This document shows positions 53,318-62,175 of a stretch of DNA of 64,000 nt, piece after piece (the stretch's first letter is position 1; every line of letters begins with the position of its first letter). A model generated the notes under the pieces. The model worked only from the letters and a program-made list of their open reading frames with translations, was not told where the DNA came from and did no database searches. A program made the translations under genes and the position numbers. The stretch covers positions 1 through 64,000 of the forward strand of contig NZ_LOHS01000048.1 in the NCBI RefSeq assembly GCF_001642995.1. The letters run 5' to 3'. Source of the DNA: Streptomyces jeddahensis (lineage in GTDB: Bacteria > Actinomycetota > Actinomycetes > Streptomycetales > Streptomycetaceae).

Positions 53318-54589
53318 TCAGCTCCGGTACGGCGGGAAAGCCTGCGTGAGTTCGCGCACCTCCTCGCGCGCCTGCCGGTTGTCGACCTCCTCCCGCAGCA
53401 CCGCCGCGAGCAGCGCCCCGATCCGCATCATCTCCGCCTCCCCCATGCCCTGTGTGGTGACGGCCGCGGTCCCCAGGCGAAGGCCCCGGGCATCCCCGTG
53501 GGGCAGCGCGCAGGTGTCGAGCACGATCCCGGCCGCGGCGAGGCGGCCGCGCGCCGCACGCCCCTCAAGGCCGAGCGGGGCCGGATCCGCGCAGATCAGA
53601 TGCGTGTCCGTGCCGCCCGTCGTGACGGCGAGCCCCTCGGCCGCCAGCCCGTCGGCGAGCACGCGCGCGTTGGCGACGACCTGGCGGGCGTACGCCGCGA
53701 ACGCCGGCGTGGCCGCCTCGCCGAACGCGACGGCCTTCGCCGCGATGGTGTGCATCTGCGCTCCGCCCTGCGTGAACGGGAAGACGGCCCGGTCGATCCG
53801 TTCCGCGAGCCCGGCTCCGCACAGGACCATGCCGCCGCGCGGCCCGCGCAGCACCTTGTGCGTGGTCGCGCAGACGACGTCCGCGTACGGCACGGGGCTG
53901 GGCGCCGCTCCCCCGGCCACGAGTCCCATGGGGTGGGCGGCATCGGCGATCAGATAGGCCCCGACCTCGTCGGCGATCTCCCGGAAGGCGGCGTAGTCGA
54001 TGTGCCGCGGGTACGAGATGGATCCGCAGACAAGCGCCTTGGGCCGGTGCTTGCGGGCCAGCGCGTCCACCTGGTCATAGTCGATGAGGCCCGATTCGGG
54101 ATCGACGCCGTAGCCGACGAAGTCGAACCAGCGGCCCGAGAAGTTGGCGGGCGACCCGTGCGTGAGGTGCCCGCCGTACGGGAGGCCCAGGGCCAGTACG
54201 GTGTCGCCCGGCCGCAGCAGGGCCGCGTACGCGGCGAGAACGGCCGAGGAGCCGGAGTGCGGCTGGACGTTGGCGTGGTCGGCGCCGAAGAGGGCCTTCG
54301 CGCGCTCGATGGCGAGGCGCTCGGCGACGTCGACGAGCTCGCAGCCCCCGTGGTGGCGGGCGCCGGGGTATCCCTCGGCGTACTTGTTGGCGAGCGGGGA
54401 GCCGAGGGCCGCGAGGACGGCGGGCGAGGTGAAGTTCTCGGCGGCGATGAGCTGGAGCGCCGAGCACTGGCGTGCCTGCTCCCCCAGGAGCACCTCGGCG
54501 AGCTCCGGGTCCTGACGCCGCAGCGCCTCGAAGTCGGGCCCCACGGGCCGTACGACGCCTGACACCCCTGATGCTTCGGTCACCGACAT
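53318..54589 (-). CDS. glyA: Serine hydroxymethyltransferase-like PLP enzyme
   Basis: 423 aa. The PLP-binding Lys245 lies in CATTHKVLRGPRGGM; LQLIAAENFTSPAVLAALGS and ANKYAEGYPGARHHGGCE match SHMT. Differences: PHSGSSAVLAAY where GlyA has SGAQAN, and ADAAHPMGLVA for DMAHIAGLVA. It may be a second SHMT with altered substrate rather than the housekeeping enzyme. ATG 54589 is preferred over one 36 nt upstream. Confidence 0.85.
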   Translation of the reverse strand: MSVTEASGVSGVVRPVGPDFEALRRQDPELAEVLLGEQARQCSALQLIAAENFTSPAVLAALGSPLANKYAEGYPGARHHGGCELVDVAERLAIERAKALFGADHANVQPHSGSSAVLAAYAALLRPGDTVLALGLPYGGHLTHGSPANFSGRWFDFVGYGVDPESGLIDYDQVDALARKHRPKALVCGSISYPRHIDYAAFREIADEVGAYLIADAAHPMGLVAGGAAPSPVPYADVVCATTHKVLRGPRGGMVLCGAGLAERIDRAVFPFTQGGAQMHTIAAKAVAFGEAATPAFAAYARQVVANARVLADGLAAEGLAVTTGGTDTHLICADPAPLGLEGRAARGRLAAAGIVLDTCALPHGDARGLRLGTAAVTTQGMGEAEMMRIGALLAAVLREEVDNRQAREEVRELTQAFPPYRS

Positions 54590-54706
54590 GGCACGCTCCG
54601 GACCTCGACGGCGGGCTACGTCCAATGTAGGGCGGGGCTCGCCACCCCGCGCTCCGTTCGCACCCGCGCCGTGCGCTGCGCTGCCCCCGCCGCGGGGCGC
54701 GCGTCG

Positions 54707-54815
54707 CCCTACCGCTGCGGGCGGGCACGCACGCTGCTACCGCTGTGGGGCGGGCACGCCGCCACCGCTGCGGGCGGACACGCCGCCACCGCTGCGGGTG
54801 GGCCGCCGCTACCGC
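54707..54815. repeat. Tandem array of the repeat-element core
   Basis: About five degenerate units of 20-25 bp, each containing CCGCTGCGGGCGG or CCGCTGTGGGG and ending near CACGCCGCCA. The unit CGCTGCGGGCGGACACGCCG differs little from CGCTGCGGGCGCACACCCCG in the dispersed element at 20.7 kb. Confidence 0.65.
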
Positions 54816-54890
54816 TGTGGGCAATCGTTCCGCAGGGCTGGGGGCACCTCCCAGCGGTAGCTGGGGGAGGGTGGGCACAGCCCACGACGG
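54812..54890. repeat. Palindromic intergenic repeat, loop-swapped form
   Basis: CCGCTGTGGGCAATCGTTCC GCAGGGC, then hairpin module CTGGGGGCACCTCCCAGC plus GGTAGCTGGGGGAG, then GGGTGGGCACAGCCCACGAC. It equals the basic form with its right inner arm replaced. The compensating GCTGTG/CACAGC change keeps the outer stem paired. Confidence 0.8.
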
Positions 54891-54989
54891 CGGGTGCGCT
54901 TCATGGGTGGGTGCCCGGGACTACGGGGGCAGGGCACCCAGGTACGGGGGTGCCCGGGTGTAGCGAGGCGGTACCGGCGTCGCCGGGTT

Positions 54990-55037
54990 CCGCTCTGCCC
55001 ACCCGTTCCGCCCCTGGCGGAACGCATGCCCACAGCG
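54990..55037. repeat. Palindromic intergenic repeat, diverged basic form
   Basis: CTGCCCACCCGTTCCGCC CCT GGCGGAACGCATGCCCACAG: the inner stem CGTTCCGCC/GGCGGAACG is extended by one pair relative to the other copies and outer CTG/CAG pair. Confidence 0.75.
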
Positions 55038-55051
55038 GAGCCAGCGCAGCG

Positions 55052-55705
55052 CTACGTGCGGGCCGGCACGCCCGTCAGGGCGGTAACCACCGGCTCCAGC
55101 GCCTGATGAATCTCGTCCCCGACAGACCGGAAGAACGGCAACGGCGCCCCATAAGGGTCGTACACCTCGTCCGCCTCGACACTCGGCGCCAGAAGCCACC
55201 CGCGTAGAGCCGCGGCAGCCCGCACCAGCGCCCGCGCACGCGCGACCACGCCCTCGTCCGGGTCGGGCAGCGTCGCGGGGTCTATGGCCTGCACGAGCCG
55301 CGTGAACTCCTTGAGCGTGAAGGTGCGCAGCCCCGCCGAGTGCCCCATCGAGATGACCTGCGCCCGGTGGTCGCGCGTTGCGGTCAGCACGAGGTCGGCC
55401 CGGATGACGTGGTCGTCGAGGAGCTCACGCCCCACGAACCCGCTGGCGTCCGCGCCGAACTCCGCGAGGACCGCCTCCGCGTTGGTCTCCATCGGCGCAC
55501 CCTCGTGGCCCCAGGTGCCCGCGCTCTCCACGATGAGACCGCCCGCCAGACGGTCACCGAGCCGGACCGCCAGGGCATGGCGGGTCAGCCGCTCGGTGAT
55601 CGGCGAGCGGCACACGTTGCCGGTGCTGACGTGGAGGATGCGGAATGTGTCCCCGTCCCCGAAGACCCCCGTGCCTATGCCACGCCCCGCGTCAGGGGCT
55701 GTCAA
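55052..55705 (-). CDS. Low-molecular-weight phosphatase-fold protein lacking the nucleophile
   Basis: 217 aa, LMW protein-tyrosine-phosphatase fold. The P-loop reads HVSTGNVCRSPITERL: the position of the catalytic Cys (V-C-x-G-N-x-C-R-S) is Ser27, while the second Cys32 and Arg33 are kept. DPYGAPLPFFRSVGDEI near the C-terminus retains the general-acid Asp. It is probably inactive as a classical phosphatase. The TTG start overlaps the sua5 stop, so it is co-translated with the tRNA-modification gene. Confidence 0.85.
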   Translation of the reverse strand: MTAPDAGRGIGTGVFGDGDTFRILHVSTGNVCRSPITERLTRHALAVRLGDRLAGGLIVESAGTWGHEGAPMETNAEAVLAEFGADASGFVGRELLDDHVIRADLVLTATRDHRAQVISMGHSAGLRTFTLKEFTRLVQAIDPATLPDPDEGVVARARALVRAAAALRGWLLAPSVEADEVYDPYGAPLPFFRSVGDEIHQALEPVVTALTGVPART

Positions 55706-56349
55706 TTGGCCACCTCGAGGTCGGGTACGACCTTGCGGAGCTCGTCGGCGTCCAGCGCACCCGCACGCAGCAGCACCGGCACCTCACCCGTCACGTCGAC
55801 GATCGACGACGGCACGTTGCCGGGCGTCGGACCGCCGTCCAGGTACACGGAGACGGAGTCGCCGAGCATCTCCTGCGCGGCGTCGCAGTCCTCGGGGGCC
55901 GGATGACCGGTGAGATTCGCCGACGACACGGCCATGGGGCCGACCTCCGTCAGCAGCTCGATGGCGACCGGGTGCAGCGGCATGCGCACGGCGACGGTGC
56001 CACGGGTGTCACCCAGGTCCCACTGGAGCGACGGCTGGTGCTTGGCGACCAGCGTCAGCGCGCCCGGCCAGAAGGCGTCGACGAGCTCCCACGCCTTCTC
56101 CGAGAAGTCGGTGACGAGCCCGTGGAGGGTGTTCGGGGAGCCGATGAGGACGGGCGTGGGCATGTTGCGTCCACGCCCCTTGGCCTCCAGCAGATCGGCG
56201 ACCGCCTCAGCGCTGAACGCGTCGGCCCCGATGCCGTACACGGTGTCGGTGGGCAGCACGACCAGCTCGCCACGGCGGACGGCGGACGCGGCCTCACGCA
56301 GACCGGTGGTGCGGTCCGTGGCGTCGTTGGTGTCGTATCGCCGTGCCAT
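55702..56349 (-). CDS. L-threonylcarbamoyladenylate synthase (Sua5/YrdC)
   Basis: 215 aa. Makes threonylcarbamoyl-AMP for the t6A modification of tRNA. VLPTDTVYGIGADAFSAEAV and RGRNMPTPVLIGS contain the nucleotide/threonine pocket; SSANLTGHPAPEDC is the second signature. It lacks the C-terminal Sua5 domain, as in TsaC. Overlaps the downstream phosphatase-fold gene. Confidence 0.93.
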   Translation of the reverse strand: MARRYDTNDATDRTTGLREAASAVRRGELVVLPTDTVYGIGADAFSAEAVADLLEAKGRGRNMPTPVLIGSPNTLHGLVTDFSEKAWELVDAFWPGALTLVAKHQPSLQWDLGDTRGTVAVRMPLHPVAIELLTEVGPMAVSSANLTGHPAPEDCDAAQEMLGDSVSVYLDGGPTPGNVPSSIVDVTGEVPVLLRAGALDADELRKVVPDLEVAN

Positions 56350-56414
56350 TTAGCGAGCCTCCTCGTACACGAAGTACACGTACTGGATCTTGATCTGGAT
56401 CGAAGCCGCGGCCG

Positions 56415-57260
56415 TCATGGCAGTGCCTTGCGGGCGGTCGCGAAGCGCGGCCGGTTGTTCAGGTCGGGATGGTCGGCCGCGTCGGCCCAGCCCGCCTCCT
56501 CGCTGAAGATCCACGGCACCTGGCCGCCCTGCGTGTCGGCGTGCTCGACCACGACGACGCCGCCGGGCCGCAGCAGCCGGTGCGCGGTGCGCTCCAGGCC
56601 GCGGATGGTGTCCAGCCCGTCCTCCCCGGAGAACAGGGCCAGTTCGGGGTCGTGGTCACGGGCCTCGGGGGCGACATACTCCCACTCGGTGAGCGGAATG
56701 TACGGCGGATTGGAGATCACGAGGTCGACCTGGCCGTTGAGCTCGGGCAGCGCCGTGAGCGCGTCGCCTTGGTGAACGGTCACCCGGGAGCCCTCGGCGT
56801 TCTTACGGGTCCACACAAGGGCGTCCTCGGACAGCTCCACGGCGTGCACCCGGGACCGCGGCACCTCCTGCGCCATGGCGAGGGCGATCGCCCCGGAGCC
56901 GGCGCACAGGTCGACGATCAGCGGCTCCACGACGTCCATCGCACGCACGGCGTCTATCGCCCAGCCGACGACGGACTCGGTCTCCGGCCGGGGCACGAAG
57001 ACCCCGGGCCCCACCTGCAGCTCCAGGTAGCGGAAGTACGCCCGCCCGGTGATGTGCTGGAGCGGCTCGCGGGCCTCGCGGCGCGCGATGGCCTCCCAGT
57101 AGCGGGCGTCGAAGTCCGCGTCCTTGACCGTGTGCAGCTCGCCGCGCTTCACACCGTGCACGAACGCGGCGAGCTCCTCCGCGTCGTTGCGCGGCGAGGG
57201 CACGCCGGCGTCGGCCAGCCGCCGGGTGGCCTGGGCCACTTCCGCGAGCAGCAGGTTCAC
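56415..57260 (-). CDS. prmC: Release factor glutamine methyltransferase
   Basis: 281 aa. Methylates the GGQ glutamine of release factors. AdoMet loop VDLCAGSGAIALAMA and substrate motif ISNPPYIPLTEWEYV are present, after an N-terminal helical domain. It lies 16 bp downstream of prfA on the same strand, so enzyme and substrate are made together. Confidence 0.95.
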   Translation of the reverse strand: MNLLLAEVAQATRRLADAGVPSPRNDAEELAAFVHGVKRGELHTVKDADFDARYWEAIARREAREPLQHITGRAYFRYLELQVGPGVFVPRPETESVVGWAIDAVRAMDVVEPLIVDLCAGSGAIALAMAQEVPRSRVHAVELSEDALVWTRKNAEGSRVTVHQGDALTALPELNGQVDLVISNPPYIPLTEWEYVAPEARDHDPELALFSGEDGLDTIRGLERTAHRLLRPGGVVVVEHADTQGGQVPWIFSEEAGWADAADHPDLNNRPRFATARKALP

Positions 57261-57276
57261 CTTGGTCCTCCGACTG

Positions 57277-58353
57277 TTACGACGTGGCGGCGAGCTTCGC
57301 GGCCGAGTCCGCGTCGACGCACGCCTGGATCACGGCGTCGAGTTCGCCGTCGAGCACCTGGTCAAGGTTGTACGCCTTGAAGCCGACGCGGTGGTCCGAG
57401 ATGCGGTTCTCCGGGAAGTTGTACGTACGGATCTTCTCGGAGCGGTCGACGGTGCGGACCTGGCTGCGGCGGGCGTCCGCGGCCTCCTTCTCCGCCTCCT
57501 CCTGGGCCGCGGCAAGGAGCCTGGAGCGCAGGATACGCATGGCCTGCTCCTTGTTCTGCAGCTGGCTCTTCTCGTTCTGGCAGGAGGCGACGACACCGGT
57601 CGGGAGGTGCGTGATGCGGACCGCGGAGTCGGTCGTGTTCACGGACTGGCCGCCAGGACCCGACGACCGGTACACGTCGATGCGCAGGTCGTTCGGGTTG
57701 ATCTCCACGTCGATCTCCTCGGCCTCCGGGGTCACGAGGACACCGGCGGCGGAGGTGTGGATACGGCCCTGGGACTCGGTCGCGGGCACGCGCTGCACGC
57801 GGTGCACCCCGCCCTCGTACTTCAGCCGGGCCCAGACGCCCTGGCCGGGCTCGGGCGTGGCGTTGCCCTTGGTCTTCACGGCGACCTGGACGTCCTTGTA
57901 GCCGCCGAGCTCGGACTCGGTGGAGTCGATGATCTCGGTCTTCCAGCCGACGCGCTCGGCGTACCGCAGGTACATGCGCAGCAGGTCGCCGGCGAACAGG
58001 GCCGACTCGTCGCCGCCCGCGCCCGCCTTGATCTCGAGGATGACGTCCTTGTCGTCGCTGGGGTCGCGCGGGATCAGCAGGAGCCGCAGCTTCTCGGTGA
58101 GCTCCTCGCGCTGCTGCTCCAGGTCCTTCACCTCGGCGGCGAAGTCCGGGTCGTCGGCGGCGAGCTCGCGGGCGGTCTCGATGTCGTCGCCGGTCTGCTT
58201 CCAGGAGCGGTACGCGGCGACGATCGGGGTCAGCTCGGCGTAGCGCTTGTTGAGCTTGCGCGCGTTGGCCTGGTCGGCGTGGACCGACGGGTCGGCGAGC
58301 TGCTTCTCCAGGTCGGCGTGCTCGCCGATGAGTTCCTCGACGGCCTCGAACAT
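57277..58353 (-). CDS. prfA: Peptide chain release factor 1
   Basis: 358 aa. Ends translation at UAA and UAG. The GGQ motif is at 234-236 ([16 protein letters not shown]), and [16 protein letters not shown] belongs to the RF1 core. Full family length. Upstream rpmE ends with a U-tract terminator 47 bp before. Confidence 0.97.
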   Translation of the reverse strand: MFEAVEELIGEHADLEKQLADPSVHADQANARKLNKRYAELTPIVAAYRSWKQTGDDIETARELAADDPDFAAEVKDLEQQREELTEKLRLLLIPRDPSDDKDVILEIKAGAGGDESALFAGDLLRMYLRYAERVGWKTEIIDSTESELGGYKDVQVAVKTKGNATPEPGQGVWARLKYEGGVHRVQRVPATESQGRIHTSAAGVLVTPEAEEIDVEINPNDLRIDVYRSSGPGGQSVNTTDSAVRITHLPTGVVASCQNEKSQLQNKEQAMRILRSRLLAAAQEEAEKEAADARRSQVRTVDRSEKIRTYNFPENRISDHRVGFKAYNLDQVLDGELDAVIQACVDADSAAKLAATS

Positions 58354-58400
58354 CTTGGGCTCCTGAATGCGTACTGAAAGGGAAGGCGGGCGACCAAAAA

Positions 58401-58447
58401 CGCCGGTCCCGGCGCGCCCCGGAAACGGGCGCGGCCGAGGACCGGCG
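58401..58447 (-). terminator. rpmE terminator with U-tract
   Basis: CGCCGGTCC/GGACCGGCG outer stem enclosing a GCGCCCC/GGGCGC stem; TTTTT follows on the minus strand. A classical intrinsic terminator between rpmE and prfA. Confidence 0.88.
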
Positions 58448-58458
58448 CAGGCGGCTCG

Positions 58459-58680
58459 CTACTTCTTGGAGCCGGCAGCCTTGCCGAAGCGGGCCTCGAA
58501 GCGGGCCACACGGCCACCGGTGTCGAGGATCTTCTGCTTGCCCGTGTAGAACGGGTGGCACTCGGAGCAGACCTCGGCGCGGATGGTGCCGCTCTCGATC
58601 GTGCTACGGGTGGTGAACGACGCGCCACAGGTGCAGCTGACCTGCGTCTCGACGTACTCGGGGTGGATGTCGCGCTTCAA
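58459..58680 (-). CDS. rpmE: Ribosomal protein L31 (zinc-binding form)
   Basis: 73 aa from a TTG start with GGAGA 5 nt upstream. [16 protein letters not shown] opens the protein; the zinc ligands are in SCTCGASF and [14 protein letters not shown], so it is the Cys-containing (C+) form. The longer frame upstream lacks homology to L31. Confidence 0.96.
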   Translation of the reverse strand: MKRDIHPEYVETQVSCTCGASFTTRSTIESGTIRAEVCSECHPFYTGKQKILDTGGRVARFEARFGKAAGSKK

Positions 58681-58828
58681 GGTGTCTCCTAGGTTCGGGA
58701 GGGCGCCGGGTCGCAGCCGCGGGATGCGGAAGCGTGAACCGGAGCCGACGTACCAGTCTGCCAGGACCGGCCGCATCCCCCAAAACCGGGGTGGGGCCGC
58801 ATCTATTCCAGGGCCGGCCGGCAGTCGG

Positions 58829-59950
58829 TCAGCCGCTGCTCACCACGGAGCCGGCCGAGCCCTTGTCGCCCGCGGAGTCCTTGACGGCGGAGGCGGGGAT
58901 GGGCTTGTCCGCCTCGAGCGCGGCCCACACCTTCCGGTCCTGCTTCTCGAGCGGCAGGACGCGGTTGAGGTTGGCGGGGTCGTACTGGACGGGCAGCGTG
59001 ATCATCTTCATGTCCTCGGCACCGATGTCCTTGAGGCCGCTCGCGAAGCCCGCGAGGTTCTTGACGGAGTCGAGCTCGGAGTCGGTGGTGAGGGCGCTGG
59101 TGGCGGTGTCGGCGAGGTCGTAGAGCTTCTGCGGGCTGCTGAACACGCCGACCTCCTTGACCTGCTTGATCAGGGCCTTGACGAAGGCCTGCTGCAGCTG
59201 GATGCGGCCGAGGTCGCTGCCGTCGCCGACGCCGTGCCGGGTGCGGACGAGACCGAGGGCCTGCTCGCCGGTCAGGGTGTGCTTCCCGGCCTTCAGGTGC
59301 AGATGGCTCTCGTCGTCGTCGATGTCCTGCTTGGTGGTGATGTCGACGCCGCCGAGGGTGTCGATGAGCTTCTTGAAGCCCGTGAAGTCGACCTCGATGT
59401 AGTGGTCCATGCGGATCCCGGACATCGCCTCGACGGTCTTGACGGCGCAGGCCGGGCCGCCGACCTGGTACGCCGTGTTGAACATGAGCTCACGGCCGCC
59501 CGGGACCTTGTCGCCCTTGCTGTCGGTGCAGGTGGGCCGGGTGACGAGGGTGTCGCGGGGTATGGAGACGACGCTCGCCTTCTTGTGGCCCTCGTAGACG
59601 TGCACGACCATCGCGGTGTCGGAGCGCGCGGTGCCCTCGTCCTTGCCGTACTCGGAGTTCTTGCCGGAGCGGGAGTCGGAGCCGAGGACGAGGATGTCCA
59701 TCGAGCCGTTGTCGACGTTCTGCGGCCGGTCGGTGCCGAGCGCGGCGTTGATGTCGACGCCCTGGATGTTGTCGTTGAGCTTGACGTACACGTACCCGAG
59801 GCCGGTGCCGCCGAGGACCAGCAGGCCCGCCGCCGCCCAGGCGGCTATGACCGCGGCCCTGCTCCGCGTGGAGCGCGGCTTGCGCCGCCGCCCCTTCGCG
59901 CGGCGCCTGGGGGTCGGGTTCTCGGTGGCCGGCGTGTTCTGGTCGGGCAT
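58829..59950 (-). CDS. LytR-CpsA-Psr family cell-wall ligase
   Basis: 373 aa. A basic cytoplasmic N-terminus, one transmembrane helix (about 32-54), then the extracytoplasmic LCP domain: [32 protein letters not shown] with SIPRDTLV, and [20 protein letters not shown], holding the conserved Arg and Asp residues. LCP enzymes attach wall polymers to peptidoglycan. It lies between rpmE and the secreted protease. Confidence 0.93.
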   Translation of the reverse strand: MPDQNTPATENPTPRRRAKGRRRKPRSTRSRAAVIAAWAAAGLLVLGGTGLGYVYVKLNDNIQGVDINAALGTDRPQNVDNGSMDILVLGSDSRSGKNSEYGKDEGTARSDTAMVVHVYEGHKKASVVSIPRDTLVTRPTCTDSKGDKVPGGRELMFNTAYQVGGPACAVKTVEAMSGIRMDHYIEVDFTGFKKLIDTLGGVDITTKQDIDDDESHLHLKAGKHTLTGEQALGLVRTRHGVGDGSDLGRIQLQQAFVKALIKQVKEVGVFSSPQKLYDLADTATSALTTDSELDSVKNLAGFASGLKDIGAEDMKMITLPVQYDPANLNRVLPLEKQDRKVWAALEADKPIPASAVKDSAGDKGSAGSVVSSG

Positions 59951-60051
59951 GTGCTCCTCAGTCCTCGTCGGGTCTTATACCCCCGCTCTCGGCGTCAGGT
60001 GCCTGGTTCGTTCGGCTTGTCAGACGGGGAAACCGCATGCAGGGTTGCACA

Positions 60052-60092
60052 ACGCACTGTGCCCACCGCGTGCGGCGGTGGGCACAGTGCGT
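60052..60092 (-). terminator. 18-bp terminator hairpin
   Basis: ACGCACTGTGCCCACCGC pairs perfectly with its complement around a 5-nt loop, 40 bp past the protease stop. Confidence 0.88.
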
Positions 60093-60131
60093 AGTCGGCG
60101 GCGCCGGTTCGTCCGGCGCTCACCTGCGGTT

Positions 60132-61976
60132 TCAGCCGAAGATGTCGTACTGCTGGAAACCGGTGCCGACGCTGATCCTTGTGGCGAAGATCTCGCTGGT
60201 CGCCTTGCCGGTGCCCGGGTAGAGGTACAGCGTCCCGCCGGACGTACGGGCCAGGAAGTCGGCCTTGCCGTCGCCGGTCACGTCACCGACCGCGTCGAAG
60301 GCGTTGTAGCCGGTCCAGGAGCTGCGGACCTTGATACGGCCGGAGAAGGCGCCGGAGCCGGACTTGCCCGTGCCCTTGTACAGGTAGACGTCCCCGGTGC
60401 TCTTGGAGCGCGCGATCAGGTCGGCTTTGCCGTCGCCGGTGAAGTCGCCGTGGCCGCGCAGGGAGTTGTACTGGTTCCAGCCAGAGCCGACCTGGACGCG
60501 GGTCGAGAAGGTGCCGTTGCCCTTGCCCGGGTAGATCCACAGGATGCCGGAGGAGTCGACCGAGAGCAGGTCGGGCAGGGCGTCGCCGGTGACGTCGCCG
60601 GGGGCGACGATGCGGGTGCGCGTCTTCCAGTTGCCGAAGATCTGGTCGACGCTCACTGTGCCGCTGGCGGGGATGTAGTGCGCCCAGAACACGGCGCCGT
60701 CGGAGCTGCGGCGCTCCACGAAGTCCTGGTAGCCGTCCCGGTTGAGGTCGGTCTGCAGGACGACGTTGGTGCCCTTGAAGCTGCCGAGGGACGTACGCGT
60801 GGCGAACGAGGTGCCCTTGGAGTCCTTCTCGTAACCGGTGCCGGTGGACGCGAGACGCACGAACAGGTCGGCCCGGTGGTCACCGCTCAGGTTGGTGTCG
60901 TCGATGCGCGGGTACGCGGCGCCGACGTACGTGCTCACCTTGCTGAAGACGCTGTACGCGCCCTCGGCCACGCAGTCCTCGACACCCCAGGACACCACAC
61001 CGACGATGCGGTTGTTCACGACGAGCGGGCCGCCCGAGTCGCCGTTGCAGGCGGAGACGGTGCCCTCGTCGCTGCCGGTCGCGGGATTGCCCGCACACAC
61101 CATGTGGCCCTTGATGAAGCTGCTGCCGTAGGCGCCGGTGCAGGTCGTGTCCGACTGGATCGGCAGCGTGGCCGACTTCAGCGTCTGGGAGATGTCCTGG
61201 CTGGTGGAGCTGGTGCGTCCCCAGCCGTAGACCTTGGCCTGGGTGCCGGCGGCGTAAGAGGCGGTGTCGCCCGACGTCGTCATCTGGATCGGCTTGGCCG
61301 TGATGGGGTTCGGCAGCGTCAGGACCGCGATGTCGTTGTCGATGGTCGACGCGTTGTACGACGAGTGGTTCCACTGGCGCCAGACGCCGGAGACTGTGCC
61401 GCCGTGCAGGTCGGTGTTGCCCGAGTCGTCCGTGGTGGGCAGTTGTGCGGTGCCGGTGACGACCGCGCCGTTGGCGTTCCAGTTGTAGCCCTTGACGCAG
61501 TGCGCGGCGGTGAGGATCTTCGTCGGCGCGACGACGGCGCCGCCGCAGAAGAAGCCGATGTCGTCGCTCTCGTCGCTGGTGCCCTTGTCGTCGTAGTACC
61601 AGAGCTGGGCCATCCAGGGCGCCGTGGTGATGCTGGTGTCGGTGCCGTTGATGACCTTCGCGTCGACACTTCCCGAACTGCTCGAGCTGCTCGAGGTGCT
61701 GGAGTCGCTGGTGGTGCTGGAACTGTACGACGACTGGGACGTCTTGCCGGCCGTGTCGTCACCGGCCAGCGCGCCCGCGACCCGCTCCTTGAGCTCGGTG
61801 AGCGTCGGCGACGTGGTGGCGGGCTTGACGGTCGGCGTCGGCGGCGGTGTGGCGGCGTCGGCGGGCGACATCAGCACCGCGGCGGCGACGGCGGCGGCGA
61901 GCGTGGCGGCGGCTGCGGGTATGGCTATGCGTATGCGGCGTCTGTGCCGACCGCCCCCGGACATACGGGTGTCCAC
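60132..61976 (-). CDS. Secreted trypsin-like protease with FG-GAP repeats
   Basis: 614 aa. Basic signal peptide (about 1-42), Ser-rich linker (about 75-102), S1 serine protease (TAAHC with His159, NDIAVL, CNGDSGGP with Ser314), then a C-terminal VCBS/FG-GAP propeller of five or more units with calcium-type loops (DLNRDGYQD, GDVTGDGKADFLA). All three catalytic residues are present. GTG 61976 is used; ATG 61964 is an alternative. Likely an extracellular protease whose propeller binds a substrate. Confidence 0.92.
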   Translation of the reverse strand: MDTRMSGGGRHRRRIRIAIPAAAATLAAAVAAAVLMSPADAATPPPTPTVKPATTSPTLTELKERVAGALAGDDTAGKTSQSSYSSSTTSDSSTSSSSSSSGSVDAKVINGTDTSITTAPWMAQLWYYDDKGTSDESDDIGFFCGGAVVAPTKILTAAHCVKGYNWNANGAVVTGTAQLPTTDDSGNTDLHGGTVSGVWRQWNHSSYNASTIDNDIAVLTLPNPITAKPIQMTTSGDTASYAAGTQAKVYGWGRTSSTSQDISQTLKSATLPIQSDTTCTGAYGSSFIKGHMVCAGNPATGSDEGTVSACNGDSGGPLVVNNRIVGVVSWGVEDCVAEGAYSVFSKVSTYVGAAYPRIDDTNLSGDHRADLFVRLASTGTGYEKDSKGTSFATRTSLGSFKGTNVVLQTDLNRDGYQDFVERRSSDGAVFWAHYIPASGTVSVDQIFGNWKTRTRIVAPGDVTGDALPDLLSVDSSGILWIYPGKGNGTFSTRVQVGSGWNQYNSLRGHGDFTGDGKADLIARSKSTGDVYLYKGTGKSGSGAFSGRIKVRSSWTGYNAFDAVGDVTGDGKADFLARTSGGTLYLYPGTGKATSEIFATRISVGTGFQQYDIFG

Positions 61977-62106
61977 TCAAGTCCCCCCTCGAAGGCAAGA
62001 GTTCGGTGGCCGAAGCGCCCGGACAGATGGCGGGCAGAACGTGAAGATGCTTCGGCGAAATGTGCAGAGTGGCGTGATCGTACACCGGCTCCCCACACAT
62101 CACAGA

Positions 62107-62142
62107 GGGCCGCCTCCGTCACATAGGTAACGGAGACGGCCC
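62107..62142. terminator. Terminator hairpin after rho
   Basis: GGGCCG-C-CTCCGT with ACGGAG-A-CGGCCC, a 12-bp stem with one mismatch, followed by TTTT on the plus strand. Confidence 0.7.
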
Positions 62143-62175
62143 TTTTGCCCGTGCTTTAGCCGCGCCTCGCAGAGG

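Larger units (their letters stand above)
54590..55051. other. 462-bp intergenic region of repeats
   Basis: Contains tandem core units (54707-54815), the loop-swapped palindrome (54812-54890), a stretch of alternating CCCGG/GTACGGGG motifs, and a shortened basic palindrome (54990-55037). No gene is visible. The glyA promoter must lie in the first 120 bp. Confidence 0.7.
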
